From assembly GCF_900116875.1 (NCBI RefSeq), contig NZ_FPCC01000008.1, positions 1-64,000 on the forward strand: DNA of 64,000 nucleotides, in the 5' to 3' direction. Under the pieces are notes generated by a model. It worked only from the letters and a program-made list of their open reading frames with translations. It was not told the DNA's origin and ran no database searches. Positions within the stretch are counted from its first letter, which is position 1. Each line of letters starts with the position of its first letter. Positions 1 to 8,616 of the stretch are shown piece after piece. The DNA is from Butyrivibrio sp. INlla21 (lineage in GTDB: Bacteria; Bacillota; Clostridia; Lachnospirales; Lachnospiraceae). Made by a program: the position numbers and the translations under genes.

Positions 1-2
1 AA

Positions 3-104
3 GGGAAGCATTATTATGTGGCTGTATCCCATGCCACAAAAAAACTTGTGAGACTGATATATCAGCTTGAGAAATCTCATCAGTTATACAACAAAGCAGC
101 TTAA
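3..104 (+). CDS. Transposase C-terminal fragment (IS110-like), cut by window edge
   Basis: An open frame enters from the left edge and ends at TAA 102-104. The last 33 residues include HYYVAVSHATKKLVRLIYQL, which resembles the C-terminal end of IS110/IS116/IS902-type transposases. No start or catalytic residues are in view, so activity cannot be judged. It lies about 140 bp beyond the 3' end of the minus-strand glycan operon and may mark that operon's border. Family call is from recognition of a short segment and is only moderately sure. Confidence 0.55.
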   Translation, partial: GKHYYVAVSHATKKLVRLIYQLEKSHQLYNKAA

Positions 105-130
105 CTAATTCCATACAAATCTTCTTTCAA

Positions 131-150
131 GAGCATCTAAAACGATGCTC
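131..150. terminator. Short hairpin downstream of transposase fragment
   Basis: Arms GAGCATC (131-137) and GATGCTC (144-150) flank a 6-base loop. The T-rich stretch after it is weak, so this may be a terminator or part of the insertion sequence end. Bases 151-248 hold nothing else recognisable. Confidence 0.35.
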
Positions 151-248
151 TATTTGTCATGCAGTTTTCAAGGTGCTGAATACGATGCATAAGTCATCGT
201 CGCTATATTTAAAACATTTCTGTTTTAAAACATTTTTATTGACTTTCT

Positions 249-1823
249 TTAATAGTTAGTCTTATTTCTATTTATACACACAATGTCAAAAACTTCAGGC
301 CTACTTTTTAATGAAGCTTTTAAATAACACCTTTTAAAATTTTTATCAAAATATAATTTATCGCCTTGCCATAATACTGACGCTTTAGGTGAATCTTGAA
401 TTACTTCTCTAACAATATCTGATTCTTTACATCCATACACTTCTATTCCTACATGAAGATCATTAGTTTTTGTCCCCAAATAATAATCATATATATAATC
501 ACCATTAACTTTTATCTTTAAAAAAGCCGGCAATCCCGAATTAAGGACCTCTATTTCCGAAAATCCCACTTTATTATTATCAATTTGTATCTCTATCTTT
601 TCTACCTGAAGTTCCTCTCCAAAAGATATCGTACTCAATAGCTCGTATTCACTTATCTTTTGTGTAAACTCTCTGCTGTGACATTCTCCTTCCTGCCTGC
701 AAGAAACCACAGCCTTAATTATGCATTGATTATGTGCATAACTATATAAATCTCTGTATAATACTATTTTTCTTGCAGTGATTATTTTATTAAATGATAT
801 ATGAATCTTAGGGCTTGTATCCCATTCTGCCGGCATCCAAATCGATTTATCATATGGCATGTTTTTTTCTTTGGTAATATCACCTGAGTCTGCAATAACA
901 AAATCATTCAAAAACTCCGGATTTCCGCTGCTCGACAATATAGAAGCTCCCAAGGCATGGTTTTGGGTATTCCTATACCAAAATACTGCATCCGAGTTCA
1001 TCATGCATCCATAAAACCTTTTCGCGTTTTGAGAAAAGCGATACTTATATATTGCTTTATACAGTCGGTTTTTTTTCTTCTTTATCAACATATAATCTAT
1101 CGGAAAGCGTATTCTTTGATTCCACTTAAAATATGGATTGCCAAACTCAAATCGCTTATCTGTACTGTAACATCTACCGGGTCTCTTAGTACTCTCAAGA
1201 TTTTTCTTCCTATAATCATCAATCCCATCCCAGCCAATGAAGTAAACAAAGCCCTTAAGAACCAACGGATAATATCCGATGTTATCACTCAATATTTCCC
1301 CCATCACTTTATCAAATATCAAGGATGTTATCCTGTGCTCAGGATGCCAATCTAAGTCATTACAAATCAATACATCAGGATGAACACTAGCAATTACCAT
1401 AGCCAAATCCAGTTTATAATTGTTCAATGTATATTCATGATGAATACCTTTTTTAATTAAGCAAAACTCCCCACCATACGTTTGCGTATAACCTGCTTTT
1501 GATTCCACCGTTTCATTTTCCGGAGCATGATATAAATGCCTATATTCTGTATTATATTGATCACCATATCCCAGAAATATAATATTGGAACTCTTTATCC
1601 CGAACACCGAAAGGGCCTTTATACTTTCTCTTTTTCTTATTTCAAACGAGCAACCATAGTCCCCATTTGTCGTAAAAACAACATATACATTCTGTTTACA
1701 GCCCTTTAGCATACCAAGAACAGTGCCACACAAGAACAATTCATCATCTTGATGCGGAACAATTATCATTGTCTTTTTTTCTTCAAAATAGGATTTAAGA
1801 CTATTACTCGGTTTTAATCTCAT
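249..1823 (-). CDS. PIG-L family deacetylase with C-terminal beta-sandwich region
   Basis: A predicted zinc-dependent de-N-acetylase of the PIG-L/LmbE family, 524 residues from the chosen ATG. The metal-binding signature VPHQDDE lies at residues 22-28 and the second motif DWHPEH at 158-163. Family members remove N-acetyl groups from sugars such as GlcNAc. Residues about 330-440 look like a discoidin/F5-8-type carbohydrate-binding sandwich, which would suit a large glycan substrate. A GTG start 30 bases upstream is open, but the ATG at 1823 follows a GGAAAGGG stretch and overlaps the upstream gene by only 20 bp. It is the last gene of a six-gene operon. The exact substrate is unknown. Confidence 0.8.
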   Translation of the reverse strand: MRLKPSNSLKSYFEEKKTMIIVPHQDDELFLCGTVLGMLKGCKQNVYVVFTTNGDYGCSFEIRKRESIKALSVFGIKSSNIIFLGYGDQYNTEYRHLYHAPENETVESKAGYTQTYGGEFCLIKKGIHHEYTLNNYKLDLAMVIASVHPDVLICNDLDWHPEHRITSLIFDKVMGEILSDNIGYYPLVLKGFVYFIGWDGIDDYRKKNLESTKRPGRCYSTDKRFEFGNPYFKWNQRIRFPIDYMLIKKKKNRLYKAIYKYRFSQNAKRFYGCMMNSDAVFWYRNTQNHALGASILSSSGNPEFLNDFVIADSGDITKEKNMPYDKSIWMPAEWDTSPKIHISFNKIITARKIVLYRDLYSYAHNQCIIKAVVSCRQEGECHSREFTQKISEYELLSTISFGEELQVEKIEIQIDNNKVGFSEIEVLNSGLPAFLKIKVNGDYIYDYYLGTKTNDLHVGIEVYGCKESDIVREVIQDSPKASVLWQGDKLYFDKNFKRCYLKASLKSRPEVFDIVCINRNKTNY

Positions 1824-2730
1824 CTTTAAGAAGTGACCCTTTCCAAAAATCACATGTCTTACTTATTATGTCTAAGATATACGTCGAAGAATTAAACACT
1901 AATTTCCTCAACACTTCATCTCTATTGTATTCATCACAAAACCGTTCAAAATAAAATCTATGTTCAGATTGATGAGCCGAATCATTCGTCAATATTTTTT
2001 TATATTCATCAAATACTCTTCCCACAGCAAAATGAATTCCGTGAAGCGGTCTAAAAATACCTCCGGATAACTGATATGACCCTTTCGGAAATCCATTCTT
2101 AGAAAGAAAATTAAGCAACCAAAGACATCTCTCATCATCTTTAAAAAACAACCCGTCTATAAACCTGTTTCTATGAGATCTCATTAAATATTTTATTATT
2201 GTGTCCTGCTTATCTTTTACTTTTTTATAATACTCATGAGTTTTAACAAAATGTAATCCGGTTAATCTAAGCAAATGTCTTTTATCTGTTTTACCTCGAT
2301 TATATAAATAATCTTTTATAGTCAGCCTTATAGCATTGCTGTAATTTAAATTATTCTCATTTATCTTATTAACATGTTGTTCTAATAGCGATGGTTCTTC
2401 TTTAACTATATAAATATCAATATCTCCCCAATATACATAGTCATATTTATCAAGTCCATATCCACGAATAAGCCAACGATAACATCTCTTTTCGATATCG
2501 TTTCTCAGCCATAAAAATTCATCGGTAAATATATTTTCATATATATCTACCGAATCCGATAAATCAAATTCATCCAAAAGTCGTTTTATTCCCAATGACA
2601 GATTCTGATCAACAAAGATCTTTATATCATATTCAGGATAATTCTTCTTGATTGAATAAACATACAATGGGATCCATCCCTGATATTTTCTACCATATAC
2701 CCAAGTCGCAATGCATAACTTATTATTCAT
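1804..2730 (-). CDS. Putative GT-A-type glycosyltransferase
   Basis: About 308 residues from the chosen start (MNNKLCIATW). It carries the DxD-like motif in YVYWGDIDIYIV and begins with a beta strand followed by a GRKYQGWIPLYVYSI segment, typical of nucleotide-sugar-binding GT-A folds. No signal peptide or membrane segment is visible, so it should act on the cytoplasmic face. The start overlaps the stop of the upstream gene by 8 bp (ATGAATAA), which indicates translational coupling. A start 36 bases further upstream is possible but would lengthen the overlap. The donor sugar cannot be told from sequence. Confidence 0.65.
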   Translation of the reverse strand: MNNKLCIATWVYGRKYQGWIPLYVYSIKKNYPEYDIKIFVDQNLSLGIKRLLDEFDLSDSVDIYENIFTDEFLWLRNDIEKRCYRWLIRGYGLDKYDYVYWGDIDIYIVKEEPSLLEQHVNKINENNLNYSNAIRLTIKDYLYNRGKTDKRHLLRLTGLHFVKTHEYYKKVKDKQDTIIKYLMRSHRNRFIDGLFFKDDERCLWLLNFLSKNGFPKGSYQLSGGIFRPLHGIHFAVGRVFDEYKKILTNDSAHQSEHRFYFERFCDEYNRDEVLRKLVFNSSTYILDIISKTCDFWKGSLLKDEIKTE

Positions 2731-3232
2731 CGAAGTTATATCCCACCCCATATACAATATCTTCAAGCGAAATAATAGGACACCTGTACTTACACGCTAA
2801 TTCTTTTTCTATTTCATCATAATAATTAATTACAGATACTACTATAGCTTGAGAATCCGGAACATTGTCCGGACTAACTGCAGGGATGTTTGAATTAATG
2901 TTCTTATAGTTTCTATCTATAATGCACAATATCTCAACATCACTGTCTTTTAACTCTTGATAGAACGCTTTCCCAAGTATCCCATACCCATACAATGAAA
3001 CTTTTGTAATACCGCATTTTATCATCCAATCAGAAAGACTAATGCCTTTTTGTTTTAACATAAGCCAATCCTTCATAATGGCGCTATTAACATTTATTCT
3101 TTTTATTTCTTTTTCTAATCTTTCTTTTTCATTCCTTACTTTCAAAGTGGTTTTTATTTGCAGAAGAAAAAGACAAATCAATATAATGAAACACACTAAT
3201 AACAATAGCAAAACAATCTCATACCTTATCAT
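2723..3232 (-). CDS. Membrane-anchored small Rossmann-fold protein
   Basis: 169 residues. Residues about 5-25 form one hydrophobic membrane segment, residues 27-50 are charged and probably helical, and from about residue 74 a Rossmann-like strand-loop-helix begins (VSLYGYGILGKAFYQEL). The latter resembles the small nucleotide- or sugar-binding domain often found attached to glycan-modifying enzymes. Similar domains start the radical SAM protein and the methyltransferase of the same operon. Its ATG overlaps the stop of the radical SAM gene (ATGA). It could be a scaffold or regulatory subunit at the membrane; no catalytic motif is evident. Confidence 0.55.
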   Translation of the reverse strand: MIRYEIVLLLLLVCFIILICLFLLQIKTTLKVRNEKERLEKEIKRINVNSAIMKDWLMLKQKGISLSDWMIKCGITKVSLYGYGILGKAFYQELKDSDVEILCIIDRNYKNINSNIPAVSPDNVPDSQAIVVSVINYYDEIEKELACKYRCPIISLEDIVYGVGYNFDE

Positions 3233-4566
3233 AAATGTTCCTCAATAAAGCTCTCGGGATAATAAAGCAATTCATGCTTAATTCCTATGCTTTTAACACC
3301 ATCAACAAGCATCTTCAGCATCTTAATTGTCTTTTCCTCGTAATTCACATTGTAAAGGTCATAATCATAAATACAATCTCTTGCGATATAAACCTTCTCA
3401 GGATTGATTTTTTTGCAAATATCCAAAAAACCATCAATATCATTTTCATTATCATTTAGTCCGGGAAGCATTATATATTTTAATGTAACTTTTCCGAACC
3501 CTCTGTACTTTTCAAGGTTCTTATAGACAGTTTCGAATATATCAACTCCTTTTACTTCCTTAAAAGTATTCTTTGTTCCGGCATCTAAGCTAACAAGTAT
3601 TTCGCCTTTTCCATCTGTTATCAATTTCTGTATTGTTTCACTATATACTGATGCATTCGTCAAGATATGAAAGTATGCGTCAGGCAACACGGATGTCACT
3701 TTCTCCAATCCCTTATATAGTGCGGGTTCTCCGGATGCAACATCTAACACAACCTTGTCAGCCATCACAATTTTATCGTTAGAATTCTTTATTTCTGATA
3801 TGACCTTGACTATTTTATCTGAAACGGATGCTCTGTTACCCGGAATGTATTCTTGCATTCCTTCACAACAATAACAGCACTTAAAATTACAAAAACTATC
3901 AGAATTAGCAGTAACCTGTAAATAATCAATAGTAAACTTTTCCTTGGACCACCACCATTTCTCAGCAGATTCACAATGTAAGCAATGTAGTCCACTGTTA
4001 GTAGTCTTAGTATCTTTAAGTTCCGGATTATATGCCCACCTTCCGTCTTTCATTTCAAATAACAGTGCATCCTTGTCAAGTTTTCCTTCTATCTCATCAA
4101 GAATACTGATCTGTTCTTGAGCCATTTTTTTCATCGAATAAATGTCTTCAATACAATTATTATCACTGTAATCAGCATGCGGAACATTAGAAAAAATCAT
4201 ATTTTCACAGCAATTTTGTATTCTATCATGCTGAAATATCAACGCGCTCTGCATTAACGGGCATCCATATCCATAATAATAGTCCTCATAATTTAAGATC
4301 CTATCCTTAGAGATACCATGGTCCTTTATCAGTGAATCCATTGCTTCAAATTTATATCCTTTTCCACCTTTTAGTGTAACTAAATAATTCGCGTTCGGAT
4401 ATAAACGCATAGCATTCTCAAGTGATAAGATCTCAACGTTGTTGATTTTTTGTCCAATTTTTGATGGTGCCTTATCACATATGCATAAAGGATTGTACTT
4501 ACCACAAATATCATCCCAATTATCTCGCAGCCAGTTTCCTGCGCCATAAAAAATAGCATTCTTCAT
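3229..4566 (-). CDS. Radical SAM protein with N-terminal Rossmann-like domain
   Basis: 445 residues. C226, C230 and C233 form the CxxxCxxC cluster-binding motif (CNFKCCYC), the hallmark that binds a [4Fe-4S] cluster and S-adenosylmethionine. Residues 1-95 form a separate domain starting NAIFYGAGNW, like that of the neighbouring genes. Extra cysteines occur at 118-120 (NCC) and 195-198 (CLHC) and might bind another metal centre. The C-terminal part (ILVSLDAG, KYIMLPGLND) fits the radical SAM barrel. The start is supported by AGGGGG about 9 bases upstream. Substrate is unknown; a sugar, peptide or lipid head group are all possible. Confidence 0.75.
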   Translation of the reverse strand: MKNAIFYGAGNWLRDNWDDICGKYNPLCICDKAPSKIGQKINNVEILSLENAMRLYPNANYLVTLKGGKGYKFEAMDSLIKDHGISKDRILNYEDYYYGYGCPLMQSALIFQHDRIQNCCENMIFSNVPHADYSDNNCIEDIYSMKKMAQEQISILDEIEGKLDKDALLFEMKDGRWAYNPELKDTKTTNSGLHCLHCESAEKWWWSKEKFTIDYLQVTANSDSFCNFKCCYCCEGMQEYIPGNRASVSDKIVKVISEIKNSNDKIVMADKVVLDVASGEPALYKGLEKVTSVLPDAYFHILTNASVYSETIQKLITDGKGEILVSLDAGTKNTFKEVKGVDIFETVYKNLEKYRGFGKVTLKYIMLPGLNDNENDIDGFLDICKKINPEKVYIARDCIYDYDLYNVNYEEKTIKMLKMLVDGVKSIGIKHELLYYPESFIEEHL

Positions 4567-4602
4567 ATTTAAAGCCCCCTACTATTTGTTTTGTAGTAAT
4601 AA

Positions 4603-5637
4603 TTATAAATTTGAAACCATTTCGATAAATGCTTTCAGTACGCTTTCACCATTAGCTATCAAAGAATAATTGTTAACCATTTTCGATTGAGTCACATTAA
4701 ATGCATTGATTTCGTTTGTGCATTGCTTCAAAGCATAAATGCAGTCATCCGCAGCCTCAGCATCAACATAATTTAATCTTCTGGAAACCTCGCCTTCTTC
4801 CGAGTTGTCAGATATAATCTTATACTCCATGTTTTCACAATCAATTTTTATAATTGGATATTCATGCGAAAACAACCATATAGCATTATTTATATATATT
4901 ATTCTCTTATTCCAAACCTGATTATCATGCGTCTTTTTTATATCAGCTGAATTATAATCAAAAGTCACCTCAATCTCGTCTTGGCTCGTATTCTTCTTTA
5001 AAACTCGATCATCATTATCGACCATCCAATAATTTATACCATCAAAACATAAATCGCTTAACCTTGTTCCGCTATCTCCTATAGGTTTAAGATGATAGTC
5101 TCCGTTTTCAATATTGTATTCGCAAATATTGTTTGAGCCATTACATAATAGATGTATCAAATTTCCCACACCTATTCCTCTTTCAAAAAAACCACCACCA
5201 CCGGAATGTTTATCCAATATATCTTGAGCAAAACAATCAATATACTCAAGATTCATATTATTTGAATCCACCTTTATCATTGCCGGATATTTATGAGGGA
5301 CTAAAAAAGCACAATCATCTATTACTACCGCATTTGCAAAATTAGTATAACTAGCCTCAAACTGTTTTATAATGCCTTTTTTTATTTTTTTCTTCTGCAT
5401 GATCTTTTCATTGAGTGAATATAAATAGATATTTTCTGATACCTTAGGCACAAAAAGAATTTTATTACCAACAGCAACCATGTCAGAGAAAAGCTCTCTT
5501 CCAAAATTACTTTCTTCAAAAACATACTCGCAATTTACTTTCTTGGTAGTAATGTCTATCTTAGCCAGATAATCAACTCCTTTAGCCGAATTAAGTATCC
5601 AAATATTATCGTCTTTTATCAAAAACAGACCCGACAT
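4603..5637 (-). CDS. Beta-propeller-like protein of unknown function
   Basis: 344 residues with repeated strand-rich units (NIWILNSAKG, NKILFVPKVSENIYLYSL, INYWMVDNDD, NAIWLFSHEYPIIKID), consistent with a cytoplasmic beta-propeller. There is no signal peptide or membrane segment. A GAGAGGAG ribosome site lies 6 bases before the ATG. It sits 24 bp after the FkbM methyltransferase and 36 bp before the radical SAM gene, so it is probably co-expressed. It could be a substrate-binding or assembly factor for the cassette; that is inference from context only. Confidence 0.5.
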   Translation of the reverse strand: MSGLFLIKDDNIWILNSAKGVDYLAKIDITTKKVNCEYVFEESNFGRELFSDMVAVGNKILFVPKVSENIYLYSLNEKIMQKKKIKKGIIKQFEASYTNFANAVVIDDCAFLVPHKYPAMIKVDSNNMNLEYIDCFAQDILDKHSGGGGFFERGIGVGNLIHLLCNGSNNICEYNIENGDYHLKPIGDSGTRLSDLCFDGINYWMVDNDDRVLKKNTSQDEIEVTFDYNSADIKKTHDNQVWNKRIIYINNAIWLFSHEYPIIKIDCENMEYKIISDNSEEGEVSRRLNYVDAEAADDCIYALKQCTNEINAFNVTQSKMVNNYSLIANGESVLKAFIEMVSNL

Positions 5638-5661
5638 GTTAAACTCCTCTCGTAAAAATGA

Positions 5662-6618
5662 TCAGTTAGTCAAAGCCACATCTAAATATTCTTCATTTAT
5701 CCATAAGGAATCACATTGATATTTCGATGTCGGACAATAATCAACAAGTATAAATCCCTTGCTAATCAAATATCCCATAATGTCTTTCCACGCATGTTTC
5801 TCATATTTATTTAAATACTCAGCTTCCAATTGAACACACTTCACATCACTGATTCTCTGCCCCAATCCTTCCAGTACCTCATAACTAATTCCTTCCACAT
5901 CAATCTTTAAAAAATCCATGCTTGAAATATTTTCTTCTTCCATAAAGCCATCTAGCCTGATTGATCTAACATCCTCAGTCTTCCACTCACTTTTGGTAGG
6001 ATAATTTACTACAGTGCTGAGCCCACTATTTATAGCATCTTCCGGTACCATATACATTTTCATTGTTCCGTTTTTATTTGATACAACAGAATGAATAGAA
6101 TTATATGAATAGAACTCAGAAGCTTCTTTTGCAATATTAGTATTTCCTTCAAAACAGTATATGTTATTGTCCTTTATTCCCAAGACTTGCTTCACAAAAT
6201 TAGCATCTTGTGAATAGTTAGAACCCACCTCAAAGAAATTCTCTATCGGCGCATTCATGAATTTCCGGGCACTTACTATCCAATGTGCAAATCCGCTACC
6301 ATTGCCTACCGCCTTAGGATGTACATTTAAATAGTCTTTCATAAAACTTTGACAGGATAAAACTTCAGGGTATTCATTTTTATTATTAATATATATTGCT
6401 AAATCTCTTTTTACAGATTCAACTAATCTTTGTTCAGAAAAAATAATATCTGCCGTTATTACTTCAGATTTTGAAATAGGTCTTGGCATCTCACTGCATT
6501 TATCAGAATTCTTATCATAGCTTCCAATAAAATGCATATCTAAATTGATACTATTATCCAAAATCAATCCTTGGCATATCGCCAAATCAGTCGCTCCCCA
6601 AATTGCACAAGTTTTCAT
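5662..6618 (-). CDS. FkbM family methyltransferase with N-terminal Rossmann-like domain
   Basis: 318 residues from the ATG preceded by GAGGG. The S-adenosylmethionine-binding loop is at residues 128-139 (FFEVGSNYSQDA), and the FkbM-type motif DFLKIDVEG at 235-243. FkbM enzymes usually O-methylate sugars or polyketides. Residues 1-90 (MKTCAIWGATDL) form an extra domain of the type shared with two other proteins of the operon. A start 30 bases upstream is possible but has no better ribosome site. This is the first gene of the operon that runs to position 249. Confidence 0.8.
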   Translation of the reverse strand: MKTCAIWGATDLAICQGLILDNSINLDMHFIGSYDKNSDKCSEMPRPISKSEVITADIIFSEQRLVESVKRDLAIYINNKNEYPEVLSCQSFMKDYLNVHPKAVGNGSGFAHWIVSARKFMNAPIENFFEVGSNYSQDANFVKQVLGIKDNNIYCFEGNTNIAKEASEFYSYNSIHSVVSNKNGTMKMYMVPEDAINSGLSTVVNYPTKSEWKTEDVRSIRLDGFMEEENISSMDFLKIDVEGISYEVLEGLGQRISDVKCVQLEAEYLNKYEKHAWKDIMGYLISKGFILVDYCPTSKYQCDSLWINEEYLDVALTN

Positions 6619-6774
6619 TTTTTCGTCCCTCACAATACTTTTAGGCATATTAATCGAAATATCGTAATATACTATTATTTTATCACACTAAATGTACCAG
6701 TGCTTAATCCCATATAGATATTTATCGGCATAACTGGCGCCTTTCTTTAGCAGTATCCATGCGTGTTTAAAGAA

Positions 6775-6799
6775 AAAAACGCGGAATTTCCGCGTTTTT
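6775..6799 (-). terminator. Rho-independent terminator after HNH gene
   Basis: A near-perfect palindrome, AAAAACGCGG and CCGCGTTTTT around a short loop, lies 5 bp beyond the stop of the HNH gene. It is A/T-tailed on both sides, so it could work in either direction. Confidence 0.8.
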
Positions 6800-6803
6800 C
6801 GTT

Positions 6804-7043
6804 TTACTTCAAATATTTCAGCTCCTCCACCCCCACAATCCTCGAGCCTTTCTGCTTGTTGCAAAATTTGCACATAGGGATGAGGTTGCAAAGCTCGTCC
6901 GTTCTGCCTCTGTACTTAGGAATGAGGTGGTCGATGGTTGTCTTTTCGAGCGGTAGCGGCTTGCCGCACTTGACGCAAACGTCGCCGGTCTTTTCAAGGA
7001 TTATGCATTTTATGGTTCGTTTCTTATGCTTTTTTCCTCGCAT
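6804..7043 (-). CDS. Small HNH endonuclease domain protein
   Basis: 79 residues made up almost wholly of an HNH/McrA-like domain: zinc pair CVKCGK, the catalytic stretch TTIDHLIPKYRGR, the asparagine in LCNL, and the second zinc pair CKFCNK. Such stand-alone proteins are nicking or cutting endonucleases of uncertain role, common near mobile DNA and in Firmicute genomes. No partner gene (methylase, intron, terminase) is adjacent. A terminator follows directly. Confidence 0.75.
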   Translation of the reverse strand: MRGKKHKKRTIKCIILEKTGDVCVKCGKPLPLEKTTIDHLIPKYRGRTDELCNLIPMCKFCNKQKGSRIVGVEELKYLK

Positions 7044-7149
7044 AAGTCTCTCCTCATAACGTTTTCCAATATCTACGTCTATATTATAATGAAACCATCA
7101 AAATGATGATCGATTGACTCTATACATTTTTTGGGGGTACTGTATTATA

Positions 7150-7213
7150 AACTCATTAACCGAAATCAAATTCGGTGAAATTCGCTTCGGTTAAATGCAT
7201 TTCGGTTAAGTTA
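7150..7213. repeat. Cluster of CGGTTAA inverted and direct repeats
   Basis: Four copies of an ACCGAA/TTCGGT-type word occur within 64 bases: AACCGAAAT, ATTCGGT, CTTCGGTTAA and TTTCGGTTAA. The first two can form a hairpin. The segment lies between the HNH gene and the rubredoxin remnant, in a 414-bp stretch with no intact gene. Function unknown; it may be debris or a regulatory site. Confidence 0.4.
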
Positions 7214-7244
7214 ATCAGTGATTCCACAAAATATTCATATACTC

Positions 7245-7352
7245 CGACTATGACCGACATATTCATAGTCTCAGATCGTACATTTCCAGATAGTCTCGCC
7301 CTTTAGGTATCTCACCGACGGGTGGAGGCTTGATCTTGATGTATTTCTGCCT
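7245..7352 (-). pseudogene. Remnant of an Hrb/rubredoxin C-terminus
   Basis: On the minus strand the sequence reads KIKPPPVGEIPKG, then after a one-base insertion GETIWKCTI, stop, DYEYVG. This matches the linker and start of the rubredoxin domain (KPKPQPVGETPKGETIWRC) of the two intact Hrb copies at 8617-10269 and 11932-12555. A frameshift and a stop replacing the second cysteine of the first CxxC pair show it is dead. The rest of the gene is missing. It is the third, decayed copy of this module within 5.5 kb. Confidence 0.75.
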
Positions 7353-7457
7353 CTTTTTCTAGAGTATATCATCTTTCCGACAAAAAAATCCTATATATAT
7401 TTACCATTGTAATGTTAATGATTATAATTATCTTAATTCTTGAAAGGATTTATATAT

Positions 7458-8441
7458 ATGAGCTACAAAATTAGCAAACCCAAGCTTTCTCCTTCCGATA
7501 TAGTTGCAAAAATGCGGGACGAAAAGGGGATTAAATTTAATATTATAAACGAAATTAACGCAACTACTTTTCTTTCAGATCACAACAATTATCTGCGTAC
7601 CGCATGCTATAGAGTATTGTATCCAAAATATCAAGCAGGGCCTAATAAGGGAAAATATATTGATCTAGATTTTTCGTACTTGAAGGAACTGTCCATAATT
7701 GACATGCACTATAGATTTCTTGTAAAGAAAATGTGTTCAGATATTGAGCATAGCCTTTGTATGAAACTTCTCAAACAGATTGATAATGATACTACTACCG
7801 ATGGCTATGATATAGTCAACCAATTCCTTACTAAACACAACTATGTCATCAACAATCTAGAACGCTCAATTAGCTCCCCACACACCGGAGACTTAATAAA
7901 AAAATATTTCTCCATATCAATTAGCACTGATCCTGTTACCGGAAAGTCCATATCGCACATAACAGCTTATGATGATTGTCCTGCATGGGTTTTAGTTGAG
8001 TGTTTGACTTTTGGCGATCTTCTAGAATTCTACAGTTTCTATAATTCATCCAGAAGTATCCCTCTTCCTGCTAAATGGAGCACTCTGAATCTAGTAAGAA
8101 GTTTACGAAACGGAGCATCTCATGACGCTTGCTTACTTTGCCACCTTGCTTCAGGTACAAGCATACCTTCATCTGAAATCATTAATGCCATTAAAGCAAT
8201 TGGAAGCATCAGCAGATCACAACGTCAGAAAAAGCTTTCAAGCAGAACTCTACTTGAATTTTCTGCACTAATTTACCTTTATAATCTTGTTGTGCACAAT
8301 GAGGTACGTCACCATCGCACTTTGGAATTACACAATCTATTCTTTACTCGTATTCCCAGAGAAAAGGTCTTCTTCGCCACAAACGATGTCATCACCACAT
8401 CATACAAATTTTGCTGTAAAGTAATTAATTATTATTTATAA
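7458..8441 (+). CDS. Abi family protein (abortive-infection type)
   Basis: 327 residues from the ATG that follows GAAAGGA. The N-terminal half (LSDHNNYLRTACYRVLYPKY, then a LKELSIIDMHYRFLVKKMCSDIEHSL stretch) matches the Abi_2/AbiD/AbiF family, linked with phage abortive infection. RSLRNGASHDACL near residue 215-230 is reminiscent of the R-x4-6-H pattern of HEPN ribonucleases, to which this family is related. It is a lone plus-strand gene among minus-strand genes in a mosaic region next to a pseudogene, which suggests acquisition by transfer. Antiphage activity is inferred from family. Confidence 0.75.
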   Translation: MSYKISKPKLSPSDIVAKMRDEKGIKFNIINEINATTFLSDHNNYLRTACYRVLYPKYQAGPNKGKYIDLDFSYLKELSIIDMHYRFLVKKMCSDIEHSLCMKLLKQIDNDTTTDGYDIVNQFLTKHNYVINNLERSISSPHTGDLIKKYFSISISTDPVTGKSISHITAYDDCPAWVLVECLTFGDLLEFYSFYNSSRSIPLPAKWSTLNLVRSLRNGASHDACLLCHLASGTSIPSSEIINAIKAIGSISRSQRQKKLSSRTLLEFSALIYLYNLVVHNEVRHHRTLELHNLFFTRIPREKVFFATNDVITTSYKFCCKVINYYL

Positions 8442-8573
8442 ACAATTTATGAATATTTTGTGGAATGCATTGACACTGCCAATAATTAACACTAGAATTA
8501 TATTAACATAAAAAGCAGATATGCTTTGACGGGGCGATGCTACGGCAGCGTCCTATTTTTCTGCCAAAAACAA

Positions 8574-8600
8574 CGCCACATACCCCTCGGATATGTGGCA
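8574..8600 (-). terminator. Terminator after Rieske-Hrb gene
   Basis: Stem ATGCCACATA/TATGTGGCGT on the minus strand is followed by TTGTTTTTGG. The same hairpin and flanks occur after the free-standing Hrb gene (11855-11884), so the duplication included the terminator. Confidence 0.75.
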
Positions 8601-8616
8601 TTACGTTTTTACATTA

